DNA of 60,958 nt from Candidatus Eisenbergiella stercoravium. Lineage in GTDB: Bacteria; Bacillota; Clostridia; Lachnospirales; Lachnospiraceae. Positions 34,231 through 42,338 of this stretch are shown one piece after another. Under the pieces are notes generated by a model. It had not been told where the DNA came from. It did not search any database and saw nothing but the letters and a program-made list of their open reading frames with translations. Each line of letters starts with the position of its first letter. The stretch's first letter is position 1. Where the stretch lies: NCBI GenBank assembly GCA_019113175.1, contig DXHY01000032.1, positions 1-60,958 on the forward strand, given 5' to 3'. The position numbers were made by a program, and so were the translations under genes.

Positions 34231-35163
34231 TTATCCGCAGATCTCAAGGATAAATTCCGCACACCGGTCCATTGCCTCTATTGCCGTTTTGAACGGAGAC
34301 ATCTGAAAAACATGCCACATCCCCTCGAATATATCCAGCCTCACCGGCACGCCCGCATGATGCATGTTCTTCTGCAGCCGGGAGGAATCGCTCAGGAGCA
34401 CTTCGTTGTCCCCCACCTGGATGTAGGTGGCAGGGAAGCCTGTAAAATCCGCAAAAAGCGGAGAAATATGGGGATCCCTGCAGTCCTCGCCGGGCGCATA
34501 GTTTTCCGTCATTTCCCGCAGATATTCCGCATCCAGCACCGGGTCCACCTCCGCCCTGCTCTCATGACTCTTTCCTGAAGCCGTCAGATCTGTCCAGGGA
34601 GAAAGCAGAACCAGACCGCGGGGCAGAAATCGGCCCTGCTCCTTCAGCGTCAGCGCCAGTGAAAGGGCCAGATTTCCGCCCGCGGAATCGCCAGCGACAA
34701 TTACATCTGACGCGCCGAAGCCCTGCAGCATCAGATAGTTCCATGCTTTCATGGCATCCTGCGGCGCCGCAGGATAAGGATGCTCCGGCGCGAGTCTGTA
34801 ATCAAAGCAGAACACGTCCATGGAAGCGGCGGCGGCGAGCTTCGTTGTCAGCGTTCTCGCATAAATACAGCTTCCCGTAGAATATCCGCCGCCGTGACAG
34901 TAAAGAATCACCCGCCTTTTCACATGCGGACGGCGGACGCGCACCCATTCACAATGCATTCCCTCCACATCCACGGCTTCAATATCCATTTCCCGGCTGT
35001 TTCCCAGAAGCGCCCCGAAGGAATCCTGAGACTGTCTGTGCTTCTGGATGTCTTCGTGCTCCACCACGCTGTGAACCCTTTTGATCAGCTTCATCAGACT
35101 CTGATTCTGCTCCTGTGTACGTCCTGTTTTTTCGTCAACCCTTGCTTTCCGAAAAATTGCCAT
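34231..35163 (-). CDS. Alpha/beta hydrolase, hormone-sensitive lipase (HSL) family
   Basis: This 310-residue esterase/lipase-type enzyme has the HSL oxyanion motif YCHGGGYSTGS, FDYRLAPEHPYPAAPQD, the nucleophile elbow GDSAGGN, the acid in VDPVLDAEYL or QVGDNEVL and the catalytic His in GMWHVFQ. No signal peptide is seen. The start at 35163 has GGAGGTGAAG upstream. It is transcribed away from a condensation-type acyltransferase gene, which fits an acyl-ester turnover theme, but the substrate is unknown. Confidence 0.9.
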   Translation of the reverse strand: MAIFRKARVDEKTGRTQEQNQSLMKLIKRVHSVVEHEDIQKHRQSQDSFGALLGNSREMDIEAVDVEGMHCEWVRVRRPHVKRRVILYCHGGGYSTGSCIYARTLTTKLAAAASMDVFCFDYRLAPEHPYPAAPQDAMKAWNYLMLQGFGASDVIVAGDSAGGNLALSLALTLKEQGRFLPRGLVLLSPWTDLTASGKSHESRAEVDPVLDAEYLREMTENYAPGEDCRDPHISPLFADFTGFPATYIQVGDNEVLLSDSSRLQKNMHHAGVPVRLDIFEGMWHVFQMSPFKTAIEAMDRCAEFILEICG

Positions 35164-35243
35164 CTTCACCTCCATGCCGAAGCGTTCTTATGCTGAGACC
35201 GCGCGGTATTTTCCTCTCATTTTTCCGGCTTTCACCTTTCCCA

Positions 35244-35272
35244 ATCCTATCACAGAACGGCTGATGCGTAAA
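35244..35272 (-). promoter_or_regulatory. Probable promoter of the HSL-type hydrolase gene
   Basis: On the minus strand TTTACG and TAGGAT are 17 bases apart, about 80 bp before the start codon. The match to consensus is moderate. Confidence 0.45.
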
Positions 35273-35325
35273 GCGGAGAAATTCCCCATATACTTAATAT
35301 ACTTATGCCGGATATGCGGGAAGGC

Positions 35326-35400
35326 TTTGCCAAAAGTCCGCCGTGTAGGTTTGTCAAAAGCCCGCCGTCGCTTGCACTGTCTTCCAAAACAGCCTATAAT
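35326..35400 (+). promoter_or_regulatory. Promoter of the acyltransferase operon with an upstream direct repeat
   Basis: TTGCAC (35372-35377) and TATAAT (35395-35400) are separated by 17 bases. Just upstream are two 19-bp direct repeats of the form TTTG(C/T)CAAAAG(T/C)CCGCCGT at 35326-35344 and 35350-35368, spaced by 24 bases centre to centre. Direct repeats ending a few bases before a -35 box are a common activator-site layout. Confidence 0.65.
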
Positions 35401-35489
35401 GAAGAAAAAGACCTGCCGCGACACGTTTTTCACATTACCAGAAAAACACAGCATACTGCTGTCTCCGGCAGAATTTGAAAGGAATCAGC

Positions 35490-36827
35490 ATGCCGTTTGA
35501 GAAAGACGTAAATAAAAAACAGATAAAAACGGGTTCTGCCCCGGCCGGGCAGAGAGACTGGTACCGGCTGGATCTGTCCGCCACGGTTTATCCCACCCTG
35601 CAGAGGAAAAATTTTTCTTCTGTCTACCGTCTTTCCGTTCTCCTGAAGGAGCCCATTCGTCCGGAGGTTCTTCAGAAAGCGGTGGATATTGCGCTGAAGC
35701 GCTTCCCAACCTATAAGGTTGCCATCCACAGGGGACTGTTCTGGCGTTATCTGGAGCCAAACACCCGGCCCGGTCCCTTTGTTCAGCCGGATATTGCCAA
35801 TCCCTGCATGCCCATGTATTTCAAGGCCGGGAACCGCTACCTGCTGCGCATCTACTATTATGACCGCAGAATCTCCCTGGAATGCCATCACTGCCTCGGA
35901 GACGGCACCGGCGGCATGTGTGTGCTGCAGACCATCACTGCGGTCTATCTGCGGCTGCTCGGAGCGGAGATTTCAAACGGCGGCTTTGTGCTCGACGTCA
36001 ATGAGGAACCCGACCCGGAGGAGCTGGAGGACGCCTACATGCGCTATGCGAACGCGCAGGTCTGTCCCCCCAGACCCGCAGAGAAAACCTACCGCGTCCG
36101 CGGTACGCCGGAACCCTTCCACACCTTCAACATCATCGATGGAATCATGTCGGTCAAAGAGGTGAATGCGGCAGCGAAAAAGTATGGGGCCACCATCACG
36201 GAATATCTCAACTCCGTGCTGCTCTATGCCCTTCTGAATAAACAGCTTCAGGACCCTCATTTCCGCCTGTATCCCGTCCGGATCGCCCTGCCCGTGAATC
36301 TGCGGCGTTTTTTCCCATCCAAAACGCTGCGCAATTTCATCACGATGGTATATCCATCCATCGATCCCAGGCTTGGGAACTATACCTTTGAGGAAATCGT
36401 CGTCGAAGTGCGGAATTTCATGCGCTACTATATCAATGAGAAATTCTTACGCGGCGATATCACCACCAACGCGGCAACCAAGCGCAATCCCTTCATCCGC
36501 ATCGTTCCGCTTTTCATTAAGGATATTGTGGTGCGCACCTTCTACCGCCGCGTGCAGGATAGAAATTCCTCCGCGGGACTGACCAACATGGGGGCCCTGA
36601 AGGTACCTGAGGATATGAAGCCCTATATTGAACGGTTCGATATCTACATGGGCCAGCCATTTTCCTCCCGCACCAACTGTGCTATCGTGAGCTTTGAGGA
36701 TACCCTCACCGTCAATTTTGCCAGCTGCATCATTGAGGCGGATGTGGAACGCCTGTTTTTCCGAAAGCTCGTGGAGGACGGCATCCGGGTGAAAATAGAA
36801 AGCAACCGGACCTTTCACGAAGAATAA
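35490..36827 (+). CDS. Condensation-domain-like acyltransferase (alcohol acetyltransferase superfamily)
   Basis: This 445-residue protein starts with RLDLSATVYPTLQRKNFSSV and carries the active-site motif HHCLGDGTGG (HHxxxDG) at about residue 135, as in chloramphenicol acetyltransferase, NRPS condensation and alcohol O-acetyltransferase enzymes. A second-half motif near residue 375 (SAGLTNMGALKVP) fits the DFGWG-region position. It would transfer an acyl group to a hydroxyl or amine. The start follows GAAAGGAA; no signal peptide. It is in an operon with the zinc-ribbon membrane protein and divergent from an HSL esterase. Confidence 0.8.
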   Translation: MPFEKDVNKKQIKTGSAPAGQRDWYRLDLSATVYPTLQRKNFSSVYRLSVLLKEPIRPEVLQKAVDIALKRFPTYKVAIHRGLFWRYLEPNTRPGPFVQPDIANPCMPMYFKAGNRYLLRIYYYDRRISLECHHCLGDGTGGMCVLQTITAVYLRLLGAEISNGGFVLDVNEEPDPEELEDAYMRYANAQVCPPRPAEKTYRVRGTPEPFHTFNIIDGIMSVKEVNAAAKKYGATITEYLNSVLLYALLNKQLQDPHFRLYPVRIALPVNLRRFFPSKTLRNFITMVYPSIDPRLGNYTFEEIVVEVRNFMRYYINEKFLRGDITTNAATKRNPFIRIVPLFIKDIVVRTFYRRVQDRNSSAGLTNMGALKVPEDMKPYIERFDIYMGQPFSSRTNCAIVSFEDTLTVNFASCIIEADVERLFFRKLVEDGIRVKIESNRTFHEE

Positions 36828-36878
36828 AAAAAGCCTGAAAAAGCCGGCCCTCTGCGGCGCCGGCGGAATGGAGCGAAT

Positions 36879-37583
36879 ATGTCATATTGTGTCAACTGCG
36901 GCGTTAAGCTGGACGATTCCCTTGACCGCTGCCCCTTATGCAACACGCCTGTCATCAATCCCAATGAGGTTACCCATCAGAAAGCGGTTCCTCCGTTTCC
37001 AAAGGAACGTGGACAGGTGGAGCCTGTCAAAAACCAGGACGTAATCCTTCTTTATTCCCTGGTTCTGATCGCCGCATCTGTTTCCTGCGGGCTGCTGAAC
37101 TTTTTTGTTTTTAGCTCCACACCCTGGTCCCTGTACATTATCGGGGCCTGTGTCATCCTTTGGGTTGCCGCCATCCCTGTTTTCATGTACACCAGACTGT
37201 CCATCTACTTTTCTCTGCTGCTGGACGGACTGGCGGTCAGCCTCTATGAGTATCTGATCACCTTCAACACGCCGACGGTGGAATGGTTTCTCGTCCTCGC
37301 TCTGCCGATTACGGCCATCACCACTGCACTCGCCATTCTCACCGCCTTTTTAAACCGCCATGTTTCCTCGTCCTTCCTGGCAATGGCGCTGTACATCTTC
37401 GTGGGGATCGCCATTCTCTGCGTGGCGATTGAACTGCTTGTCCGGAATTTTCTCGCTCTGCCCCTGCTTCTCACCTGGTCGGCCGTCGTTCTCACTGCCT
37501 GCGCCATCATCGCCGCAGCTCTGATCACGATTCTTTCCAGAAAGCGCCTGCGGAATGCGGTGCGGAGACGTCTTCACTTCTGA
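36879..37583 (+). CDS. Zinc-ribbon, polytopic membrane protein (DUF6320-like)
   Basis: This 234-residue protein begins with a zinc-ribbon (CVNCGVKLDDSLDRCPLC, residues 4-21) and, after a short linker, has about six membrane helices and a basic C-terminus (RKRLRNAVRRR). It resembles DUF6320 proteins that occur next to acyltransferases of the upstream type in Clostridia (recalled association, not checked here). Function is unknown. A GCCGGC palindrome lies between the two genes. Confidence 0.75.
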   Translation: MSYCVNCGVKLDDSLDRCPLCNTPVINPNEVTHQKAVPPFPKERGQVEPVKNQDVILLYSLVLIAASVSCGLLNFFVFSSTPWSLYIIGACVILWVAAIPVFMYTRLSIYFSLLLDGLAVSLYEYLITFNTPTVEWFLVLALPITAITTALAILTAFLNRHVSSSFLAMALYIFVGIAILCVAIELLVRNFLALPLLLTWSAVVLTACAIIAAALITILSRKRLRNAVRRRLHF

Positions 37584-37704
37584 CCGGACAGCAGGTCGCG
37601 CAAGCGGCAATTACCTTTCCGCCGCAGTGTGATTGCCGTCAGGCAATAATTTTCGGGAAATCTTTGATTGCCTGCGCGCCGAGTGTGCATCTACATCGGA
37701 GCAT

Positions 37705-37780
37705 CTTTTTTATACGACAGGGGAAAAAATCCTGTCGTATAAAAAAGCTCTGAAAACATCTTCAAATGCTTTCAGAGCTT
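37705..37780 (-). terminator. Two tandem terminators downstream of tRNA-Leu(CAG)
   Basis: On the minus strand, reading away from the tRNA, the first hairpin (37745-37780, AAGCTCTGAAA with TTTCAGAGCTT) runs into TTTTTTA. A second, perfect 17-bp stem (37705-37747: CTTTTTTATACGACAGG and its complement) follows at once and shares the T-run. The second can work in both directions and may also end the acyltransferase operon. Confidence 0.85.
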
Positions 37781-37788
37781 CATACCAG

Positions 37789-37872
37789 TGCAGGAAAAGA
37801 GACTTGAACTCTCATGGTATTGCTACCACACGGACCTGAACCGTGCGCGTCTGCCAATTCCGCCATTCCTGC
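37789..37872 (-). tRNA. tRNA-Leu (anticodon CAG), copy 1
   Basis: Class II tRNA of 84 bases with acceptor stem GCAGGAA/TTCCTGC, anticodon loop TTCAGGT (CAG) on a CACGG/CCGTG stem, and a long variable arm (TGGTAGCAATACCA). CCA is not encoded. The sequence is identical to the copy at 46852-46935 on the other strand. Confidence 0.95.
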
Positions 37873-37915
37873 GCGACATGTTGTATTTTATATGATTGAC
37901 GGAAGAAAGTCAAGC

Positions 37916-37980
37916 CTTTTAAAAATTTTTTTTGACAATTTTTTTTTAAAAATTTTGACAATTTTTTTTTAAAAATTTAC
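37916..37980. repeat. AT-rich tandem repeat upstream of tRNA-Leu(AAG)
   Basis: The phrase TTTGACAATTTTTTTTTAA followed by AAATTT occurs twice in tandem with a 23-base period, each copy holding a TTGACA-like hexamer. It precedes the true tRNA promoter and is likely curved DNA or an UP element. Confidence 0.7.
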
Positions 37981-37981
37981 C

Positions 37982-38010
37982 TTGACTTCTGCGGTTCAAA
38001 ATGGTAATAT
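37982..38010 (+). promoter_or_regulatory. Promoter of tRNA-Leu(AAG)
   Basis: TTGACT and TAATAT are 17 bases apart, 37 bp before the tRNA. Confidence 0.65.
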
Positions 38011-38046
38011 ACTATTCGCAGCACGGCAGAACAGACGTGCAGGCAT

Positions 38047-38130
38047 GCGGAAGTGTCGGAATTGGCAGACGAGCAAGACTAAGGATCTTGTGGCAGCAAT
38101 GTCGTGTGGGTTCAAGTCCCATCTTCCGCA
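38047..38130 (+). tRNA. tRNA-Leu (anticodon AAG), integration target
   Basis: Class II tRNA of 84 bases with acceptor stem GCGGAAG/CTTCCGC, anticodon loop CTAAGGA (AAG) on CAAGA/TCTTG, and a long variable arm. The last 21 bases (38110-38130) recur at 40465-40485. A tyrosine recombinase gene begins 136 bp downstream, so this tRNA is the attachment site of the small element. Confidence 0.95.
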
Positions 38131-38266
38131 TTGAATTATTGGAGAATCATTGTATTTACTGGATTTTCGGTAACTACGATGATTTTTTTATTTGCTGAAT
38201 ATGTTCTTCCGACGTACAAGATTCCTGGGCATTTTTTGCCTGATCTTGCGAAACGGAGGTATGAGC

Positions 38267-38863
38267 ATGAGCAACAAAATTCGTATGACCCAACAACAAA
38301 ATCTGTCTATTGAAAAGGCCATGGAATTATATATCCGAAAGGCCAAGGTACGAAATCTTTCAGAAGATACTTTGCGCACCTATCAATGTCATTTTAATAT
38401 CTTCATCCGGTATATCAATAAAGAAACTCCCATATCGGATGTCACCTCGGAATGTCTTGACGGTTTCATCATATATCTGAGAAGCACAAGTAAGGCCAAT
38501 GAAATTACTATTAATACATACCTGAGAACCATGAGAGCCTTTTTATATTTCTGTATGGACTGCGGTTATCTGGAACAATATAAAATAGTAATGCCAAAGG
38601 TGGAGAAAAAAGTCAAAGAAACCTATACGGATCAGGAATTGGAACGTCTGATGAAAAAGCCCAATATCAATAAGTGTTCCTTTACAGAATATCGCATCTG
38701 GGTTTTTGAAAATTACCTGCTCGGTACAGGAAATCGACTTTCCAGCGCATTAAATGTCAGAGTTAAAGATATTGATTTTGACAGCGCCTCTATTCTCATT
38801 CGAAAGACAAAAAACGGAAAACAGCAGATTATCCCCTCTCCCATACTCTTTCCAATAGTTTGA
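38267..38863 (+). pseudogene. Tyrosine integrase, truncated after the start of the catalytic domain
   Basis: The 198 residues contain an N-terminal SAM-like DNA-binding domain (LSIEKAMELYIRKAKVRNLS to MRAFLYFCMDCGYL) and the first catalytic block, including the active-site Arg in LGTGNRLSSALNVRVKDID. The frame is cut off after KTKNGKQQIIP. The His-x-x-Arg, His/Trp and Tyr residues needed for recombination are missing, so it cannot be active. The sequence changes character at about 38840, which suggests a deletion that joined it to the next ORF fragment. Confidence 0.85.
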
Positions 38864-39371
38864 TAAGCTCGATACAGAACAAAAGAAACGCCTGAGTACA
38901 ACTCTGAAACAGATTAAAGAGGAACGGAAGCGGGAGGCGGCAGAATGTTCTAAAAAATGGATATACTCCGTTATCCTGCCCGTGCTGAAGAACTTTGCAA
39001 AGGAGAGCCGCTCTCTTCTCACCATTAAGACACAGGAAAATGGTTTGATTATAGCAGACCTGAAAAATGATTGTGGCTTTCATATTTCAAGAGAATATAT
39101 TCCCATCAAATCCATTTTGAATCTGGCGGTGCACGTTGAAATCGGTATGAGGGACGGAAGTATTGTTTGTCACTTATATATGATTGTGCCCGGATGGAAG
39201 TATAAAAAGAAATTGGGAAGGATGGCTGATACACGGCTATTCCTCTCTTCTGTTCTTTCGTCTTTCGTATTTGTACTTTTATCTGCTACCGCTCTCGTCA
39301 AACTGCGTTTTCCTCAGTTGTTGCCTCTTAGTCGGCAAGCCTCCTGCGAGAGCGATCTTTTTTCTATTTGA
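38859..39371 (+). pseudogene. Unassigned ORF fragment joined to the broken integrase
   Basis: A frame open from 38859 (directly after an in-frame TAG) encodes about 170 residues starting FDKLDTEQKKRLSTTLKQ with a Lys/Glu-rich coil and no start codon near its beginning. The first internal ATG is at 38982. The end is a hydrophobic, low-quality stretch over a hairpin CGCTCTCG/CGAGAGCG (39291-39357) followed by TTTTTT. I do not recognise a family; it looks like the 3' part of a gene whose 5' end was deleted. Confidence 0.5.
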
Positions 39372-39535
39372 ATTTTTCTTAGCATAATAAAAAATCAACC
39401 TAAAATCAGATTGTCTTTTTTTGCGGACGAGCAAAAAAACACGCGAAGCGTCTCCTGTCCAACATAAGCAGAAAGAACACATGACTTTAAGACATTTTCC
39501 ACTTGCATACAGTTTTATACTTCTGCTAAAAATAA

Positions 39536-39564
39536 TTGCCATATCATCAGAAAAATGATACACT
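39536..39564 (+). promoter_or_regulatory. Promoter of the toxin mRNA
   Basis: TTGCCA and TACACT are 17 bases apart, about 95 bp upstream of the toxin start. The leader (39580-39650) contains an inverted repeat (CCCTCC...GGAGGG) that can hide the ribosome binding site AAAGGAGG. Confidence 0.65.
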
Positions 39565-39658
39565 GCCTGTATGGGAAACCAGAGTACATATCAAGGCGGC
39601 CTACCCTCCCATTTTCGGAGGGGCTGACCCTCCAGACGAAAGAAAGGAGGGCAAGCCA

Positions 39659-39751
39659 ATGTATGTTACATATCAGGACTTGGTTCAGATTGGAATATTC
39701 ATTGTGGCCCTTGTAAGTCTGCTTTATCAGATATTCAAGGGTAGAAAATAG
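39659..39751 (+). CDS. Type I toxin, holin-like (TxpA/Hol_Tox type), 30 residues
   Basis: The peptide begins MYVTYQDLVQIGIFIVALVS and ends in a Lys/Arg-rich tail (FKGRK). One hydrophobic helix with the TYxDLxQxG start and a basic end is the pattern of the 'putative holin-like toxin' family, which damages the membrane when made in excess. AAAGGAGG lies 10 bp upstream. An antisense RNA gene overlaps the 3' end. A decayed second copy of the whole unit is at 54577-54780. Confidence 0.85.
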   Translation: MYVTYQDLVQIGIFIVALVSLLYQIFKGRK

Positions 39752-39838
39752 CCGCCCACTACTCGCAATAGTGAACGGCTGTGTAAAACAGTTGTCGTAA
39801 TTATTTGAGGGTAGGCCGTGTGTCTCTGGCTTTCCCTT
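39742..39838 (-). ncRNA. Antisense antitoxin RNA of the type I system
   Basis: A minus-strand promoter (TTGTAA, 17 bases, TATATT at 39845-39873) would start an RNA near 39838. It runs through GGGAAAGCCAGAG and ends at a hairpin AGCCG-TTCACTA/TAGTG-CGGCT followed by ATTTTC at 39742-39780. It overlaps the toxin stop codon region, the same 3'-overlapping arrangement known for TxpA/RatA. The conserved parts (GGGAAAGCCAGAGACA and the hairpin) are kept in the decayed copy at 54.6 kb. Confidence 0.7.
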
Positions 39839-39952
39839 TTTTATAATATAACATATTGGGCAGTCAGTTACAAGGAAAACTCCTAAATTTTTTCTGTTTT
39901 CCTTTTATGTATTTTTCAGCTTTTTGCTTCAATTCATGACGGAATCCTTTTA

Positions 39953-40318
39953 TCATTTAAAATTTTTAACAGGAATATCATGTAGACTTCCAGGTATGGG
40001 CTTTTTCATGTTTTTGTAATACTGATTCAAAGGCTTCAGGATTCCGTTTTTACTGAAAGTCACTTTAACCATCATATGTGCCGGAACTAATTTTTTCTCT
40101 TTGCCAAAGTTCCCCACCTACTTTTCATTCTTTTGTCTATGCCTGAATACAAAATAACCGGTCAATTTGACACAGTAATTCTTAACTATGGAATCTCTTA
40201 ATTCTTCCAAAAAAACATAGATAATCTCTTTCACCACTTTAGGATTGTAAAGGGATAATCTGTCACAACAGCTATCAATCAATTCAGGTAACGTAACTTC
40301 ATCTTTTTCAGATATCAT
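39953..40318 (-). pseudogene. HU/IHF-like DNA-binding protein with an in-frame TAG
   Basis: Residues 1-66 (MISEKDEVTLPELIDSCCDR to GYFVFRHRQKNEK) align in pattern with the HU fold: helical dimer part, then the beta-arm start. A TAG at about 40118 stops it, but the same frame continues to 39953 with LVPAHMMVKVTFSKNG, the usual C-terminal HU block. Read through the stop it is about 120 residues, a little longer than HU. It is therefore most likely an inactivated HU-like gene of the integrated element. Confidence 0.65.
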
Positions 40319-40883
40319 ATGTCCTCCCTTTTCGTATACTTCATAAATATTTATCGGAAACCAAACCTGTTTTTAATCATATGTGCAGGATTTCCTCCTT
40401 TTAAAGTTTCCAGTTCCTTGCACTCAATAATCCTTTATTTACGGGAGCTTTCTCACCCTTCTTCGTTCAAGTCCCATCTTCCGCAGTTATTTTTGTTGGT
40501 TGAAATCCTTGATTTTATGGGGTTTTCAGCCTTTTTTCTTTTCCCGGGAAACGTATTATTGTTAAGTCCCTTTTAGTCCCCCGGATTCCCTCAGTATCTC
40601 CTAAAGCCTTTCTGACAGAGCAGGGATTTCGCTTTTTCCTGTGCCAGGTTTAAAATCAGGCATAATCGCCAAACAAAAGGTATTTGAGGGATTATTTTGG
40701 AGCCGTCGCTCCATTTCCCGCATAAGCCATAAATGTCCTTTCCTGATTTTTGCTGTTCATGCAGGCGATCTTCACTGCCAAACCGGATTCTTCTGATACG
40801 TTCCGATTTTACAAAAATGCGATAGCTCCTTTTTTCCCGCAATGATATACTGTATAAAAAAGACAAAACAGGAGAAAAGCAAA

Positions 40884-42014
40884 GTGGAGAAGAATAAAGG
40901 CTATAAAAAAGGAATAAAACTTTTTATTGCAATAGTTTGTGTCATTATCTTCTTACCAATTATCCTTCTGATGGCGTTTGACCGGTTTATCAATGATACA
41001 GATTTGGTGATAGGAATAACCGGTTTCACTCAAAAGGTAGTTTTCAGAAGCGGACTGAGCCTGGTCGCACTGATTGCCGCAATTGTGTGTCTGATAAAAA
41101 TGTTTCTGTCAGATAAGCGTGTCAAACATATTATCGGATATTTGACAGGGGTCTTAATCTGCGCCGCAGTCATATTCTTTGCTATACGCCCGCTCGTTTT
41201 GGATGTGCCTTATCTTGATCATCCACTCCTGACCTATCTCAATAAATTTGATCTTGACAGGTCGTCCGGGACGGGGGACTCCCCAACACGATATTATTTG
41301 CGTGGCCGGGATGCGGAAGGCAAAAAGCACTCATTTGAAATCAGTAGAGATCGATATGATGAGGGGATTCAGCTGAGAGGAGAAAAAGATATTATTGCCA
41401 AAGCAGCCTATCTGCCCCATACATCCGTATTGATAACGCTGGAATATATGGAAGAACTTGATGGCGCCGGTCGGGAGATGTACCTGCCAAATCCTGAACT
41501 GCCAAACAACTGGGACAGTTTTTCTATTCAGATCGATGACGATGTATACACAATCCCATGCAGGCTTTCCGATTTTCTTGAAAATGGATGGTCGCTGTCA
41601 GAGGGTGATCCTGACAGCAGATTAGCTGGAGCTGATCAACCATATGCCGAATTTCCCAATCGGGATCTGTCGTTGACCAATGATAAGGAGCAAAGCATTT
41701 CAGTCACAGTATATAACACATCGGAATCATCTGTGCCGATCAAGGATGGAACGGTCGGACGTCTGTCTGTATCCAATAGCAACCTCGATTTCTATGGAGC
41801 CGACCTTCAGCTTCCGGGCGGACTGATGCTTGGCTGGGCTACGGCAGAGGATGTGATCAGCCAATATGGCGAGCCGTCATATAGATATGGAAGCGACAGG
41901 CTGACTTATGAGCTAGAAGGCGCTGAATCTACAAAGCACATGGATCTGACTTTTTATAACGGCTTCCTGCGCAGTGCTGTGATTCAAAACCACGAGTATT
42001 TCCGGGAATATTAG
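40884..42014 (+). CDS. Membrane protein of unknown function with a large extracytoplasmic domain
   Basis: This 376-residue protein has three hydrophobic segments in the first 125 residues. A soluble domain of about 250 residues follows, rich in acidic and aromatic residues (e.g. NNWDSFSIQIDDDVYTIPC). The GTG at 40884 is chosen because CAGGAG lies nine bases upstream; an in-frame ATG at 40842 lacks one. The part from about residue 145 (HPLLTYLNKFDLD) resembles lipoprotein-like domains of Clostridia, but I do not recognise the family. It lies just outside attR in AT-rich DNA. Confidence 0.6.
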   Translation: MEKNKGYKKGIKLFIAIVCVIIFLPIILLMAFDRFINDTDLVIGITGFTQKVVFRSGLSLVALIAAIVCLIKMFLSDKRVKHIIGYLTGVLICAAVIFFAIRPLVLDVPYLDHPLLTYLNKFDLDRSSGTGDSPTRYYLRGRDAEGKKHSFEISRDRYDEGIQLRGEKDIIAKAAYLPHTSVLITLEYMEELDGAGREMYLPNPELPNNWDSFSIQIDDDVYTIPCRLSDFLENGWSLSEGDPDSRLAGADQPYAEFPNRDLSLTNDKEQSISVTVYNTSESSVPIKDGTVGRLSVSNSNLDFYGADLQLPGGLMLGWATAEDVISQYGEPSYRYGSDRLTYELEGAESTKHMDLTFYNGFLRSAVIQNHEYFREY

Positions 42015-42338
42015 GTGACATTTCGCAGCAACATGTCGGGGAGAGAACTTTAATCCGTCCCTTCCTGTCCGGATCGCGGATGACCTTTGCAAAAAGCAGG
42101 AACAGCAGCAGGAGCAGTATAACCGAAACAGGGATGGTCAGAAAAACATCGGAGACGAAAGCCTGAACCACCCACACAGGAAAGCCCCAATAGTTCCCCA
42201 AAAGTTCGTGCGGCCATCATTCAGGCCATTTTTCTCGCTCCCGTCTTGCGTATCGGCGGTTCAGGTTTTGGACTATAACAGACCGACAACGGCATGGCAA
42301 CTTATAATTTTAAAGCTTTTTCGGGTAAGCAAGAGGTC
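42015..42338. other. Gene-free stretch with a membrane-helix ORF remnant
   Basis: Minus-strand bases about 42045-42200 can be read as a hydrophobic peptide (FLTIPVSVILLLLLFLLFAKV followed by RDPDRKGR) without a convincing start or ribosome binding site. It is probably the tail of the broken membrane-protein gene to its right. Nothing else is recognisable. Confidence 0.35.

Larger units (their letters stand above)
38110..40485 (+). mobile_element. Remnant of a tRNA-Leu-integrated element (2.4 kb) with 21-bp att repeats
   Basis: Identical 21-bp direct repeats (GTTCAAGTCCCATCTTCCGC plus A) lie at the tRNA 3' end, 38110-38130, and at 40465-40485. Between them are a truncated tyrosine integrase, an unassigned ORF fragment, a type I toxin-antitoxin unit and an HU-like pseudogene. 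The interior is clearly more AT-rich than the flanks. No replication or transfer genes remain, so it is probably immobile. Beyond attR, 40486-40883 holds no gene I can support. Confidence 0.8.
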
